Assembly (NCBI RefSeq): GCF_026719705.1 | Contig: NZ_JAPPRR010000001.1 | Coordinates: 1,155,255-1,219,254, forward strand | Source of the DNA: Pseudokordiimonas caeni | GTDB taxonomy: Bacteria; Pseudomonadota; Alphaproteobacteria; Sphingomonadales; Kordiimonadaceae | Direction of reading: 5' to 3' | DNA: 64,000 nucleotides | Shown here: piece after piece, positions 47,644 through 56,907 of the stretch | Layout of the letters: each line of letters begins with the position of its first letter | Numbering within the stretch: the stretch's first letter is position 1 | Notes under the pieces: generated by a model | Databases searched by the model: none | What the model was told of the DNA's origin: nothing | What the model saw: only the letters and a program-made list of their open reading frames with translations | Position numbers and translations under genes: made by a program

Positions 47644-48087
47644 TCAGTTCGCGCCCATCATGGCGGTCAGGGTTGCTTCGCAAACCTTGGTGCCTTCGAC
47701 ATAGGCTTCGCCTTGGAATTTCCAGACAGCCCCGCCGCCGCGCAGGACCGTGATCTTCATTTCCAGCCGATCACCCGGTTCCACCGTCTTGCGGAATTTG
47801 GCGCCGTCGATCCCCATGAAAAAGACCGCCTTGCTGCCCTTGGCATCTTCGCCAAGGCTGTCAACGGCCAGCACGCCGGCAGTCTGTGCCATGGCCTCGA
47901 GGATCAGCACCCCTGGCATCACCGGCTTGTCCGGGAAGTGCCCCGGAAAGAAGGGCTCGTTGATCGTCACGCATTTGATGCCCGTGCAGCTTTCGCCCTT
48001 CACGATATCGACAACCTTGTCAACAAGGAGGAACGGATAACGGTGCGGGATCATTTCCTTGATTGCGGTGACATCATATTGCTGCAT
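47644..48087 (-). CDS. fabZ: (3R)-hydroxyacyl-ACP dehydratase FabZ
   Basis: Dehydrates beta-hydroxyacyl-ACP in fatty acid elongation. The hot-dog fold carries IPHRYPFLLVDKV and the active-site segment GHFPDKPVMPGVLILEAMAQ with the catalytic His and Glu. The length of 147 residues is normal. It is alone here, between gltA and a TonB receptor gene, rather than in the usual lpxD-fabZ-lpxA cluster. Either the lpx cluster is split in this genome or a second fabZ exists. Confidence 0.95.
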   Translation of the reverse strand: MQQYDVTAIKEMIPHRYPFLLVDKVVDIVKGESCTGIKCVTINEPFFPGHFPDKPVMPGVLILEAMAQTAGVLAVDSLGEDAKGSKAVFFMGIDGAKFRKTVEPGDRLEMKITVLRGGGAVWKFQGEAYVEGTKVCEATLTAMMGAN

Positions 48088-48154
48088 GGCTTTGCCTCAT
48101 TCTTGAATTCGTTGACGCAGCCATAGGCCCAAGCGGCCGATATGGCAAGTCCCT

Positions 48155-48187
48155 GAAAATGAAAAGGGCGATGCCGAAGCACCGCCC
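48155..48187 (-). terminator. Intrinsic terminator after the TonB receptor gene
   Basis: On the minus strand GGGCGGTGC-TTCG-GCATCGCCC folds into a 9-bp stem (with one G-U pair) capped by a UUCG tetraloop, followed by TTTTCATTTT. It starts 30 bases after the stop codon at 48217. This is a textbook terminator. Confidence 0.88.
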
Positions 48188-48216
48188 CTTCCCTGTTATC
48201 GCGGGCATGGGCCCGA

Positions 48217-50685
48217 TCAGAATTCCTGACCGAACTTGATGCCGAAGGTGCGCGGCTGGCTCGGCACGCTGTAGATGATGCCAGGTGCTCCGACTTCCGG
48301 GAAGCCGGTGCCGCAGATCGTCTCGCCGCAAGCTGCATAGCGACCGTTTTCGGTGCGCTCGTCGAAGGCATTATGGATGTAAGCTTCGATCGTCCAGCCA
48401 TCCTTGCCCACGCCAAAGCTGAAATCAGCTTCGGTCGAGGCCGGCAGACGGCCCAGAATGCTGCGCTCCAGAAGACGGAGATCCGAATTGCGGCGATCCT
48501 GATGGCTCATGACCATCTGGCCGTAGGCGTTATAGTCACCGAACGTCCATTCGTAGCGTGCCGTCATGGCCGCCTTGAACTTGGGCGTGATCGGCAGGAC
48601 GGTGCCGATTGGTGCCTCGGGGCTTGCGCACTCGGTTACCGGGTTGCCGTTATCATCTGTGAAACCGCAGAAGTTTTCGGTCAGCCGGGCATTGTTGTGC
48701 GCAATGCTGCCGGTCACGGTCAGGCCATCGGTCACGGCGACCGTCGCATCCATCTCGAAACCCTTGATGCGGGCTTGCGCCGCGTTGGTGATTTCGGTCA
48801 GGCCGTTGGCGCCAAGGAGCGAATACTGAACGTCCGTCCAATCCTGCTGATAGATGGCGCCGTTGAAACGAACACGACCATCGAACAGCGTGGTTTTCCA
48901 GCCCAGCTCATAGTTGGTCAGGAAATCCGGGATATAGGGCGGCAGCGTACCACGACGGTTGTGGCCGCCCGGACGGAAGCCCCGCGAGATCGTGCCATAA
49001 ACCATGATGTCGTCGGTGACATGATAGTTCATGTTGATCTTGTAGGTGTTGCCTGTTTTCTTGGCGGAACGCGGCACGACATCGCCGGTCGCTGCATATA
49101 CCGCGTCGTCATAGAGGTTGGTACAGGGGCTGTTTTCCACGACAGCCGGGCCGTCGATACCGCCGGCACAGGCAGCAACGCCCGTGCGGCTTGACCAGCC
49201 GTCGCTGTAGCCGAAGAAGCCGACAAGCGTGTTGTCATACTTGAAGACGCGCAGGCCGCCGGTCACCGAGAATTTCTCGGTAATGTCCCAGGTCAGCTCG
49301 CCGAACACGGCATAGTCGCGGTCAACGCGGCTCTGCTTGGTAAGCCAGATCGTATTATCCCAGTTCGGAACCGTGATCGCATCGGCAATATCCCAGATCA
49401 TGTAGCGCTGCTGGATATTGTGGCTCTGGCGCTGATAGAAGAAGCCGCCTACGAAGCGGACGTCATTTTCAGCGGGCGAGGCCAGCCGGAGTTCCTGGCT
49501 GATCTTCGAGAAGCGGTCGCGGCTGCGGAAGAACTGCGACGGGTTCACATAATCGCCGGCATTATCGTAGAAATAGGTGCCGCCGCCGCCGCCCGCGACA
49601 TAATAGGCGTCATAGAAATAAGCATAGTCGGCATAGTCGGTTTCACCGTCGATCGCACGGCGCAGGTACGAGCCCGAATAGGTGAGGTCCCAGTTGCCAA
49701 CCTTGCCCTCAAGCGTGAGGGCTGCCTGTACCCATTTGTCCTTCTGCACTTCAGGATGGTAGTGAGCTACCTTCAGGTCGCCGAAAGCCGGGTCCACGGC
49801 GAAGGAGCCGTTGGATTTCTGGTACTGGCCCATCAGCTGCGGCGTGAGGGTCCAGTTTTCGTCCAAGTCGATACGCAGGCCAAGACGGCCGCCGTAGGTC
49901 GACACATTGTTGTAATTGTCTTCGGCAAATTCAGCATTGTCGTCCGCGAACTGGCTGCGGCCGACATACTGGCGCACGTTATGGACGTTATCGATATAGC
50001 CGGCGTCTTCCTTCACCCAGCCGACAAGGCGGATGGCTGCCTTGTCTGACAGCGGCTTGTTGACATAGCCTTCGCCGACATAGCCCATGCCGCCGTGCTC
50101 AACCTGATTGACCTCAAGGTCATAGGCTGCCGAGAACTCGTTGACGTCGGGCTTGTTGGTGATGATACGGACCGTACCGGCCTGCGAGCTGGCACCATAG
50201 AGCGTGCCCTGCGGGCCCGACAGTGCCTCGACACGCTCGATGTCATAGACATGCACATCAAGGGCGCCCTGGATTGTCGTGATCGGCTGTTCATCAAGAT
50301 AGATCCCGACGCTCGGCAGCGAACCCGAGTGGTTGCCGTCACCGCCTGATGCCACACCGCGCATATAGACCTGGCTGAAGCCCGGGCCTGCTGTCGCGTA
50401 GGACAGGTTCGGCAGCATCTTGGCGTAATCGTAGAAGTCGGTGACCTGAAGCTGTTCAAGCTTTTCGTTGCCGAACGCCTGGATGGCGAGCGCCACGTCC
50501 TGCATGTTTTCAGAACGCTTCTGCGAGGTCACCACGATTTCTTCGAGAACAAGTTCGCTCGACTCGGCACCGGCCGATTGCGCCAGGGCGGGACTTCCAG
50601 CCGCCAGTACGGTCGTCGCCAGCAGCAGCGACCGCGTAGCATTGCGCGCAAAACCGGTACGTTGCGCACCTAGATCCGTTATCAT
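48217..50685 (-). CDS. TonB-dependent outer-membrane receptor
   Basis: Outer-membrane 22-stranded barrel importing a ligand with energy from TonB/ExbBD. A signal peptide ends near residue 35 (ALA-QSAG), followed by the TonB box region LEEIVVTSQKR (about residue 47). A plug domain (about 57-170) and a long barrel ending in the usual aromatic residue (KFGQEF) follow. The length of 822 residues is typical. GGGAGAT lies before the ATG. The sphingomonad-like type has no iron-specific hallmark that I can see, so ligand prediction is not justified. It follows the TPR-sulfotransferase on the same strand after 114 bp. Confidence 0.92.
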   Translation of the reverse strand: MITDLGAQRTGFARNATRSLLLATTVLAAGSPALAQSAGAESSELVLEEIVVTSQKRSENMQDVALAIQAFGNEKLEQLQVTDFYDYAKMLPNLSYATAGPGFSQVYMRGVASGGDGNHSGSLPSVGIYLDEQPITTIQGALDVHVYDIERVEALSGPQGTLYGASSQAGTVRIITNKPDVNEFSAAYDLEVNQVEHGGMGYVGEGYVNKPLSDKAAIRLVGWVKEDAGYIDNVHNVRQYVGRSQFADDNAEFAEDNYNNVSTYGGRLGLRIDLDENWTLTPQLMGQYQKSNGSFAVDPAFGDLKVAHYHPEVQKDKWVQAALTLEGKVGNWDLTYSGSYLRRAIDGETDYADYAYFYDAYYVAGGGGGTYFYDNAGDYVNPSQFFRSRDRFSKISQELRLASPAENDVRFVGGFFYQRQSHNIQQRYMIWDIADAITVPNWDNTIWLTKQSRVDRDYAVFGELTWDITEKFSVTGGLRVFKYDNTLVGFFGYSDGWSSRTGVAACAGGIDGPAVVENSPCTNLYDDAVYAATGDVVPRSAKKTGNTYKINMNYHVTDDIMVYGTISRGFRPGGHNRRGTLPPYIPDFLTNYELGWKTTLFDGRVRFNGAIYQQDWTDVQYSLLGANGLTEITNAAQARIKGFEMDATVAVTDGLTVTGSIAHNNARLTENFCGFTDDNGNPVTECASPEAPIGTVLPITPKFKAAMTARYEWTFGDYNAYGQMVMSHQDRRNSDLRLLERSILGRLPASTEADFSFGVGKDGWTIEAYIHNAFDERTENGRYAACGETICGTGFPEVGAPGIIYSVPSQPRTFGIKFGQEF

Positions 50686-50799
50686 TCGTTATCTCCCTGT
50701 AGGCCATTATTTTCGGCTTATTACTGCCTTATTAGGCTACCTTTTCTTTTATTGCCCTACAAGCAACGAATTAGGAAATTTTCGTGCGTTATCCGCACT

Positions 50800-52824
50800 T
50801 TAAACGAAGGGAGAAGCGGGATAGGACGAAAGTACAGGGCCCAGCGCCTCGCGTAGCGGCCCGAGCCAGGGATCGTAGTTTTTCCAATGCTCTACGGCAT
50901 CCTTGAAAATCGGTTTCCGCACCTGTTCGGAGCTTGCGGTGCGCACCGCGCGGTCGGTTTCCCAGTATCGCAGGCACGATTCTTCGAAAGGAAGCCCGCA
51001 GTAATCAAGGAGTGCGCGGATTTCTGTCTCGGTATCCTCGACCATCCGCTCATAGATCACGCGGTGCACGCGGCCCGGCAAAGCCCGGTCGATATGCGAC
51101 ATCAGGTCGACATAGTCATGATAGTAACGGCCGATCTCAGTGAGGCCGTAAGTGAAGGCCTGCCCGCGGGCGAAATGCTGTTTGAAGCCCGAGAAGCAGC
51201 AGCCCATAGGATGGCGGCGCGCATCGATGATCTTGGCGTTCGGCAGGATCAGGTGGATAAGCCCGGCATGCAGCCAGTTGTTGGGCATCTTGTCGATAAA
51301 GAAAGGTGTGCCTTCCTTGCGCTGGATACGGGTACGATCAAGATATTCTTCACCCAGCGCCTTCAGCTGATCGGCCGGCAGATCGGCAATCGAGCCCGGA
51401 TACAGCCCGGTGCCCTTGCGGCCATCCTTGAAGCCCAGTTCCTTGGCAATCGCGATAATGTCCGGCAGTTCCATCGTGCCTTCGACCATCGAATGGCTGG
51501 ACAGAATCTGCTCCACAAGCGTCGAGCCCGCCCGCGGCAGCCCCACCACAAAGATCGGGTCCGCAGCTGGCGACCCCTGCCCTTGCCGCGTAGCGAAAAA
51601 GTCTGCGGTCAGCAGTTCCTTGCTGCGAGCCACCAGTCCTGACGTGATCTCGGCGCTATACTGAAGTTCCTCACGGCGCTCTGTGTTGCCGACCTCATAG
51701 TGAGCGAACGACTGACTATAGTCCTTGCGGTCCTCATAAGCCTTGCCGAGTGCGAAATGCAGGTGGAACCTGTCTTCCTTCGAAATATCCTCGCGCGCCA
51801 CCTCGCGTTCCATGATGGCCAGTTGCTCATCGGAAAAGCGGAAGGTCTTGAGGTTGGCGAGGCTCCACCAGACTTCGCCAAGCTCCGGCGCGATAGCCAC
51901 CGCCTTTTCATAAGCTGCAATGCCTTCATCCTGACGCCCGACCGTTTTCAGGGCATGGCCGTAGCTCATCCAGCTTTGCGGATGGCCGTCGAAAACCTTC
52001 AGTATGCGTTCATAGGCTTGGATCGCTTCCTCGTACCTGCCGAGGCGCGACAGGCAGGCTGCGCGCAGCAGCCGGTAGTTCGGATTGTTGCCGTCCTTGC
52101 CGATCAGGAAATCGAGATGCTCAAGCGCTTCCGGCAAGCGCCCGTTCCGGTTCAGCATCAGGGCCAGATTGTGCCGCGCGGCATCAAAGCCCGGCGCCAG
52201 TTCAATGCAATCCTCCAGCAGCAACACGGCATCGTCATACTGACCAAGCCGACCGCCGGTTTCCGCCAGCATGCGCATGGCCGCTACGTCGCTCGGGAAC
52301 TGTTTCAGGTGGCTGCGCAGAAGATGCTCGGCTTCAGGCAGGCGGTTTTCGACCAGCGCGGTTGCCGCCGCCATCAGGTTCGGGTCATTTGTCGAGGTCG
52401 CAATATGGCGTGCGAAGGCCGCGTCGGCCTCCTCGATTTTTCCGAGCACTGTCAGCATATCGCCCAGCGCCAGCCATGCCTGCGTATAGCCTGGTGCCAC
52501 GTCCACGGCCCTGCGAATCTTCCTGACCGCTTCCTCCAAATCGCCTGAGCGTGCATGGAACTGGCCAAGCTCATACCAGGCACCGGCATAGTCCGGCAGG
52601 CGCTTCAAAAGAGCTTCGAACTGAGCTTGCGCTTCCTCGCGGCGGCCTTGCCGTGCCACGGCCATCGCCTTCAGGAGAGCCGCTTCCGGGCTATCGGGGA
52701 CAACCCGCAGGATTTCGGTTGCTTGTTCTTCGGCAAGCGCCGGATTCTGTGCCAGCAGGCGCGATGTATGGGCAATCGCGGTGGCGAGGGAACCGGTGGG
52801 TTCGGCGCTTTCGGGTGACGTCAC
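50800..52824 (-). CDS. TPR-repeat sulfotransferase family protein
   Basis: Two-part protein of 674 residues. The N-terminal half (about residues 10-400) is a row of tetratricopeptide repeats (for example AWYELGQFHARSGDLEEAVRKI). The C-terminal half is a sulfotransferase fold with the PAPS 5'-phosphosulfate loop VGLPRAGSTLVEQILSSH (about residue 440) and DKMPNNWLHAGLI. It probably transfers sulfate from PAPS to a protein or small molecule, but no acceptor is identifiable. GTG at 52824 has AAGGA upstream. It lies just ahead of the TonB receptor gene. Confidence 0.9.
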   Translation of the reverse strand: MTSPESAEPTGSLATAIAHTSRLLAQNPALAEEQATEILRVVPDSPEAALLKAMAVARQGRREEAQAQFEALLKRLPDYAGAWYELGQFHARSGDLEEAVRKIRRAVDVAPGYTQAWLALGDMLTVLGKIEEADAAFARHIATSTNDPNLMAAATALVENRLPEAEHLLRSHLKQFPSDVAAMRMLAETGGRLGQYDDAVLLLEDCIELAPGFDAARHNLALMLNRNGRLPEALEHLDFLIGKDGNNPNYRLLRAACLSRLGRYEEAIQAYERILKVFDGHPQSWMSYGHALKTVGRQDEGIAAYEKAVAIAPELGEVWWSLANLKTFRFSDEQLAIMEREVAREDISKEDRFHLHFALGKAYEDRKDYSQSFAHYEVGNTERREELQYSAEITSGLVARSKELLTADFFATRQGQGSPAADPIFVVGLPRAGSTLVEQILSSHSMVEGTMELPDIIAIAKELGFKDGRKGTGLYPGSIADLPADQLKALGEEYLDRTRIQRKEGTPFFIDKMPNNWLHAGLIHLILPNAKIIDARRHPMGCCFSGFKQHFARGQAFTYGLTEIGRYYHDYVDLMSHIDRALPGRVHRVIYERMVEDTETEIRALLDYCGLPFEESCLRYWETDRAVRTASSEQVRKPIFKDAVEHWKNYDPWLGPLREALGPVLSSYPASPFV

Positions 52825-52884
52825 AGGTGATGGTCCTTGGAAATGATCGAAACGGTACGAACATCCAAGGTGACGGGCCGGCGC

Positions 52885-52917
52885 CCCAAAATCAAGCGGC
52901 TGTGATCACACGCCGCT
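52885..52917 (-). terminator. Terminator after the small protein gene
   Basis: AGCGGC at 52895-52900 and GCCGCT at 52912-52917 flank the palindrome TGTGATCACA. On the minus strand the stem is followed by TGATTTTGGGG. It begins 2 bases after the stop codon at 52919, separating the small gene from the sulfotransferase gene. Confidence 0.65.
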
Positions 52918-52918
52918 G

Positions 52919-53188
52919 TCAATGGCGCGGCATTGGCAGAAAATCGATTCCATCGGCAAGGGCGCCCACCGAAACCGTCTTTTCAAGGTCGGGATATGAT
53001 TCATGGCGTAGGTTCACGAGCGGATACCGGCTGGATTCGACGTTTGAAATGCGGCTTACCACCCACACGCTCGAAAGGCGCTCGCGCAGGCAGAAACGGT
53101 CGCCGACGGCAACATTTTCAGTGTCTGTTTCCGTATCTTCGCCGGACATCCAGCGACGCATGGAAGAGAAGGCAGTGAGGGAGGCCAT
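52919..53188 (-). CDS. Small conserved alphaproteobacterial protein
   Basis: An 89-residue protein without signal or membrane segment. The core GDRFCLRERLSSVWVVSRI, then NLRHESYPDLEKTVSVGALADG and F-L-P-M, resembles short conserved alphaproteobacterial proteins with a beta-rich fold that I know only as hypothetical. It has its own terminator and is divergent from parE, so it is probably expressed alone. The exact start is uncertain; a later Met near residue 10 is possible. Confidence 0.65.
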   Translation of the reverse strand: MASLTAFSSMRRWMSGEDTETDTENVAVGDRFCLRERLSSVWVVSRISNVESSRYPLVNLRHESYPDLEKTVSVGALADGIDFLPMPRH

Positions 53189-53397
53189 GTAGCACCTGTC
53201 GCTTTCATTTGTCGGGTGACGCTAGCGTCCTATCCCTTAATTTTGTCTTTAGGGAAAGGGCAGATTCGTCACCAATTCACGCAACTACATACAACCACTG
53301 CTAATTATACCCGTCAGTGCTACTATATTTTGATGCAGCTTGACGGGCGCGCCCCGCTATAATAACCCGGAATGCCCCGCCCTCAAAAGGAAAGCCG
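53189..53397. other. Divergent intergenic region before parE
   Basis: A 209-bp region more AT-rich than its neighbours. TATAAT occurs at 53358-53363 on the plus strand, 35 bases before the parE ATG. The nearest TTGACG (53339-53344) is only 13 bases away from it, too close for a normal -35, so the promoter is unassigned. AAGGAAAG precedes the parE start. CACTG/CAGTG inverted arms flank an AT stretch around 53297-53320. Confidence 0.35.
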
Positions 53398-55377
53398 ATG
53401 ACCGACCTGTTCGAAGTTTCGCAGACCAAGACCGATTATTCTGCGAAGGACATCGAAGTCCTTGAAGGCCTTGAGCCTGTCCGCATGCGGCCGGGCATGT
53501 ATATCGGCGGAACGGACGAACGCGCACTGCACCATCTGGTTGCCGAAGTGCTCGATAACTCAATGGATGAGGCAGTGGCGGGCCACGCCACGCGAATCAC
53601 CCTGACCCTGAATGAAGATGGTTCGGTGAGCATCGGAGACAACGGGCGGGGCATCCCCGTGGACCCGCACCCGAAGTATCCGGGCAAGTCCGCGCTTGAG
53701 GTGATCCTTACCATGCTGCATTCGGGCGGCAAGTTTTCGTCCGATGCCTATGCCACGTCGGGCGGCCTGCACGGCGTGGGCATTTCGGTGGTGAACGCGC
53801 TTTCCGAATTCGTGAATATCGAGGTTGCCCTCGACCGCACGCTTTACCGCCAGACCTTCTCGCGCGGCCTGCCGACTTCGGGACTGGAAAATCTTGGCGC
53901 TGTGCAAAATCGCCGCGGCACCATCGTCAGCTTCAAGCCGGACGAGCAGATTTTTGGCAAGGGTGCTGCTTTCAAGCCGGCTCGCCTGTTCAAGATGGCG
54001 CGGTCGAAAGCCTATCTTTTCCGCGGCGTTGAAATCCGCTGGAAATGTGCTGAAAGCCTGATCCCGTCAGACGACCAGACCCCGGCGGAAGCAACACTGC
54101 ATTTCCCCGGCGGCCTTTCGGATTACCTGACAGAAACGGTCGCCAAGCGTTCCACCGTCACGCCCGAGCCCTTCGCGGGCTTTGTGAAATTTCCAGACGC
54201 GCAGGGTCAGGTCGAGTGGGCGCTGCACTGGCCGGAGTTCGGCGACGGCTTCTTCTCCAGCTATTGCAACACGATCCCGACCCCGCAAGGCGGTACCCAC
54301 GAAAGCGGCCTCAAAGCCGCCCTCGTGAAAGGCTTGAAGGCCTACGGGGATCTTACCGGCAACGGCAAGAAAACGGCCCAACTGACCGCTGAAGATGTGT
54401 GGGGATCTGCCTGCGCGCTTCTTTCCGTCTTCATCCGCGACCCGCAGTTCCAGGGACAGACGAAGGACAAACTGACGACGAGTGACGCCCAGCGGCTGAC
54501 CGAAAACGCGATCCGTGACGCTTTCGACCATTGGCTCGCCGACCATCCGGAGCGTGCGAGTGGCCTTCTGACCTGGGCGTTCGAGCGGATGGAGGAACGC
54601 CTCCGCCGTCGGCAGGAGAAGGAAATCCAGCGCAAGACCGCCGTTTCCAAGCGTAAGCTGCGCCTGCCCGGCAAGCTTACCGATTGTTCAAGCGACAGCC
54701 CGGACGGCACTGAAATCTATATCGTGGAAGGCGATTCCGCAGGCGGCTCGGCCAAACAGGCGCGCGACCGCAAGACGCAGGCGATCCTGCCCATTCGCGG
54801 CAAGATCCTGAATGTGGCGTCTGCAACCCGCGACAAGATCGCAGCAAACCAGGAAATCCGCGATCTGATCCAGGCGCTTGGCTGCGGCACCGGTGGCAAT
54901 TACGACCGGGCTGCCCTGCGCTATGAAAAAATCATCATCATGACTGACGCCGACGTGGACGGCGCCCATATCGCAACGCTCCTGATGACCTTCTTCTTCC
55001 AGGAAATGCCGCAACTGGTGCGCGACGGCCGGCTTTATCTGGCCATGCCACCCCTTTATCGCCTCGCGCGCGGCGGCAAGGTCTTCTACGCCCGCGACGA
55101 CGCCCACAAGGATCATCTGATGGCCACCGAATTTGCCGGCAAGGGCAAGGTCGATATCAGCCGCTTCAAGGGCTTGGGCGAGATGCCGCCGGCGCAGCTG
55201 AAGGAAACCACCATGGCGCCGGAAAAACGCACCCTCCTGCGCGTCACCCTGCCCCACGACTATGCCGAACGCGCCGTCGTGAACGAGCTGGTGGACGACC
55301 TGATGGGCAAGAAGCCTGAAAAGCGCTTCGAATTCATCCGCGACAATGCAACCAGCATCGAAGAGCTGGATATCTGA
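53398..55377 (+). CDS. parE: DNA topoisomerase IV subunit B
   Basis: ATPase subunit of the type II topoisomerase that separates daughter chromosomes. A GHKL ATPase domain (DNSMDEAVAGHA, DNGRGIPVD, GGLHGVGISVVNALS) and transducer precede the TOPRIM domain with IVEGDSAGGSAKQARDR and MTDADVDGAHIA. The length of 659 residues and the short C-terminal region favour ParE over GyrB, which is longer. parC is not in the window. Confidence 0.94.
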   Translation: MTDLFEVSQTKTDYSAKDIEVLEGLEPVRMRPGMYIGGTDERALHHLVAEVLDNSMDEAVAGHATRITLTLNEDGSVSIGDNGRGIPVDPHPKYPGKSALEVILTMLHSGGKFSSDAYATSGGLHGVGISVVNALSEFVNIEVALDRTLYRQTFSRGLPTSGLENLGAVQNRRGTIVSFKPDEQIFGKGAAFKPARLFKMARSKAYLFRGVEIRWKCAESLIPSDDQTPAEATLHFPGGLSDYLTETVAKRSTVTPEPFAGFVKFPDAQGQVEWALHWPEFGDGFFSSYCNTIPTPQGGTHESGLKAALVKGLKAYGDLTGNGKKTAQLTAEDVWGSACALLSVFIRDPQFQGQTKDKLTTSDAQRLTENAIRDAFDHWLADHPERASGLLTWAFERMEERLRRRQEKEIQRKTAVSKRKLRLPGKLTDCSSDSPDGTEIYIVEGDSAGGSAKQARDRKTQAILPIRGKILNVASATRDKIAANQEIRDLIQALGCGTGGNYDRAALRYEKIIIMTDADVDGAHIATLLMTFFFQEMPQLVRDGRLYLAMPPLYRLARGGKVFYARDDAHKDHLMATEFAGKGKVDISRFKGLGEMPPAQLKETTMAPEKRTLLRVTLPHDYAERAVVNELVDDLMGKKPEKRFEFIRDNATSIEELDI

Positions 55378-55404
55378 TCACGCCCATTTAGGCTAAACAG
55401 AGCT

Positions 55405-56097
55405 TCAACCACCTACTTTGCGGCTCATCTCCGAGAAACTGGGATTTTCGCGCCCATCCAGATCGGACATTGTCCGGTTGGGGTATAAGCCGGCTTTTTC
55501 TGGGAAGTGGTAGAAAATAAGGCCATCCACACCCTCTACAGATTCCCTGCAAACGGGGTGGCGCCACGCATTCCCTAAACATTCGTCGACGTGCTGTAAT
55601 TGTTCGTCCTGCTCTTCAATTCCTTCCCAATCACTTGCAATGACGACGTTTCGGTTGCTGCCAAAAACTGCCCCAAAGTCAGTTGCGGGCATTGCGAATA
55701 TGTCAAATCCAACTCCGCCTTCATCGATGCACATGAAGTTCAGCATTTTGTGACCGTTTGGATCTTTGTGCGAGCCGGGCTGCGCCGCATTTCTATATGG
55801 TCTGCCGAAGGGTTCCAGATCGCAATTCCTGAGTGTGGGGAACGACGCAATCGCCTCTTCCATACCAACCAGCAAGACTCCCTGAATTCCTGTGACATGC
55901 CTTCGGGAGATGCAGTTCGCGTTGAACTCAGCTTCCAGTTCTTCACATCGAACAGCCCCCAACTTGGAGACAAGCCTTTCCCAAAACTGGATGTTTTGGC
56001 CTTCTCGGTCAAAAATCTCGGCAAAAATGCTGTTGGGGATTTGGTATATTTTGTAAGGGCATAGGTAATGCCATGAAGCTACAAGTATATTCTTCAT
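55405..56097 (-). CDS. Unrecognised protein on an AT-richer segment
   Basis: A 230-residue protein I do not recognise. There is no signal peptide, membrane span or familiar catalytic motif. It is rich in aromatic residues and contains about eight cysteines; distinctive stretches include SWHYLCPYKIYQIPNSIF, FGRPYRNAAQPGSHKD and IFYHFPEKAGLYPNR. The DNA is clearly AT-richer than its neighbours: by my count the line 55981-56040 has 27 of 60 G/C, against 36 of 60 in the helicase line 57121-57180. The start at 56097 has GGGAAAG upstream. It may be a recent acquisition. It lies 25 bases after the hydrolase gene. Confidence 0.7.
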   Translation of the reverse strand: MKNILVASWHYLCPYKIYQIPNSIFAEIFDREGQNIQFWERLVSKLGAVRCEELEAEFNANCISRRHVTGIQGVLLVGMEEAIASFPTLRNCDLEPFGRPYRNAAQPGSHKDPNGHKMLNFMCIDEGGVGFDIFAMPATDFGAVFGSNRNVVIASDWEGIEEQDEQLQHVDECLGNAWRHPVCRESVEGVDGLIFYHFPEKAGLYPNRTMSDLDGRENPSFSEMSRKVGG

Positions 56098-56122
56098 TCT
56101 AACTGCTTTCCCAGTTTCCCCG

Positions 56123-56818
56123 CTACCGCACCAGCCACGTCCGCATCGCGTCGATAACGGCGTCCGGCCTTTCCAGCGTTGCCATGTGGCCGCAGTGCGT
56201 GAGGCAGTGATAGTCGGCGTTTGGCAGGTTCCTTGCCATTTCGGCATGCACGGCAGGCGGTGACAGGGCATCTTCGATCCCGCATAGCACGAGCGATGGC
56301 TGATGATAGTCCTTCAGCCGGGCAGCCGCATCGGCTCGCGCCATGATGGCGCCCTGCTGCTTCAGGAAGATATCGACGCCCATATCATGGGCCATGGCAC
56401 GGAGCACGTCGCCGCAACCGGGCCTTGCGACGGTCTTTGGGGAAAAGACACTGCTGACGAAGGTTTCGATCACGTTTTCGAAATACCCCTGCTCGGCAAG
56501 CCGCATCGCCTGCAGCCGCTTTTCGGTCGCTGCCGGCAAGTCGGCGTGAGCATTCGTGTCCATCAGGGCAAAGTGGGTGATCCGGTCCGCCGCCTGCCGG
56601 AGGGCATCGAGCACCACATAGCCGCCCATTGAAAGCCCGACAATCGCGAAATCTCCTTTGATTTCAGCAAGAAGGCGGCTGACCATGGTCTCGATTGTCT
56701 CGTCCTCGCGGGTCTCGGCCACATGGATATCATAGTCCTGCGAAAGTGCCCCGATCTGGGGCAGAAACAGGCGCCTGTCACACAATAGACCCGGTACGAG
56801 CACCAATTGTTTCAGCAT
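56123..56818 (-). CDS. Alpha/beta hydrolase
   Basis: Cytoplasmic serine hydrolase of 231 residues. It has the oxyanion segment LVPGLLCDRRLF near the N terminus, the nucleophile elbow GLSMGGY (Ser near residue 63), an acid in GIEDALSPP and the catalytic His in HCGHMATLE near the C terminus. The substrate is not evident. GGAG precedes the ATG. It is divergent from the DEAD-box helicase across 89 bp and is probably cotranscribed with the unrecognised gene downstream. Confidence 0.88.
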   Translation of the reverse strand: MLKQLVLVPGLLCDRRLFLPQIGALSQDYDIHVAETREDETIETMVSRLLAEIKGDFAIVGLSMGGYVVLDALRQAADRITHFALMDTNAHADLPAATEKRLQAMRLAEQGYFENVIETFVSSVFSPKTVARPGCGDVLRAMAHDMGVDIFLKQQGAIMARADAAARLKDYHQPSLVLCGIEDALSPPAVHAEMARNLPNADYHCLTHCGHMATLERPDAVIDAMRTWLVR

Positions 56819-56842
56819 GCCTGTATCTCCTGCCCTCTATGA

Positions 56843-56870
56843 TTGACTTTGGCCTTTATATCCCTATGCT
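56843..56870 (+). promoter_or_regulatory. Candidate promoter for the DEAD-box helicase gene
   Basis: TTGACT at 56843-56848, a 16-bp spacer and TATGCT at 56865-56870. It lies 37 bases before the helicase ATG at 56908, in the gap to the divergent hydrolase gene. Confidence 0.5.
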
Positions 56871-56907
56871 GCCCGCAATTCCTTGACCAAGCAACCGACG
56901 GACACAC

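Noticed and set aside
52819-52828. GTGACGTCAC-type palindrome at the sulfotransferase start codon
   Set aside because: It is short, lies over the start codon with its own good ribosome site upstream, and such 10-bp palindromes are expected by chance at this length.
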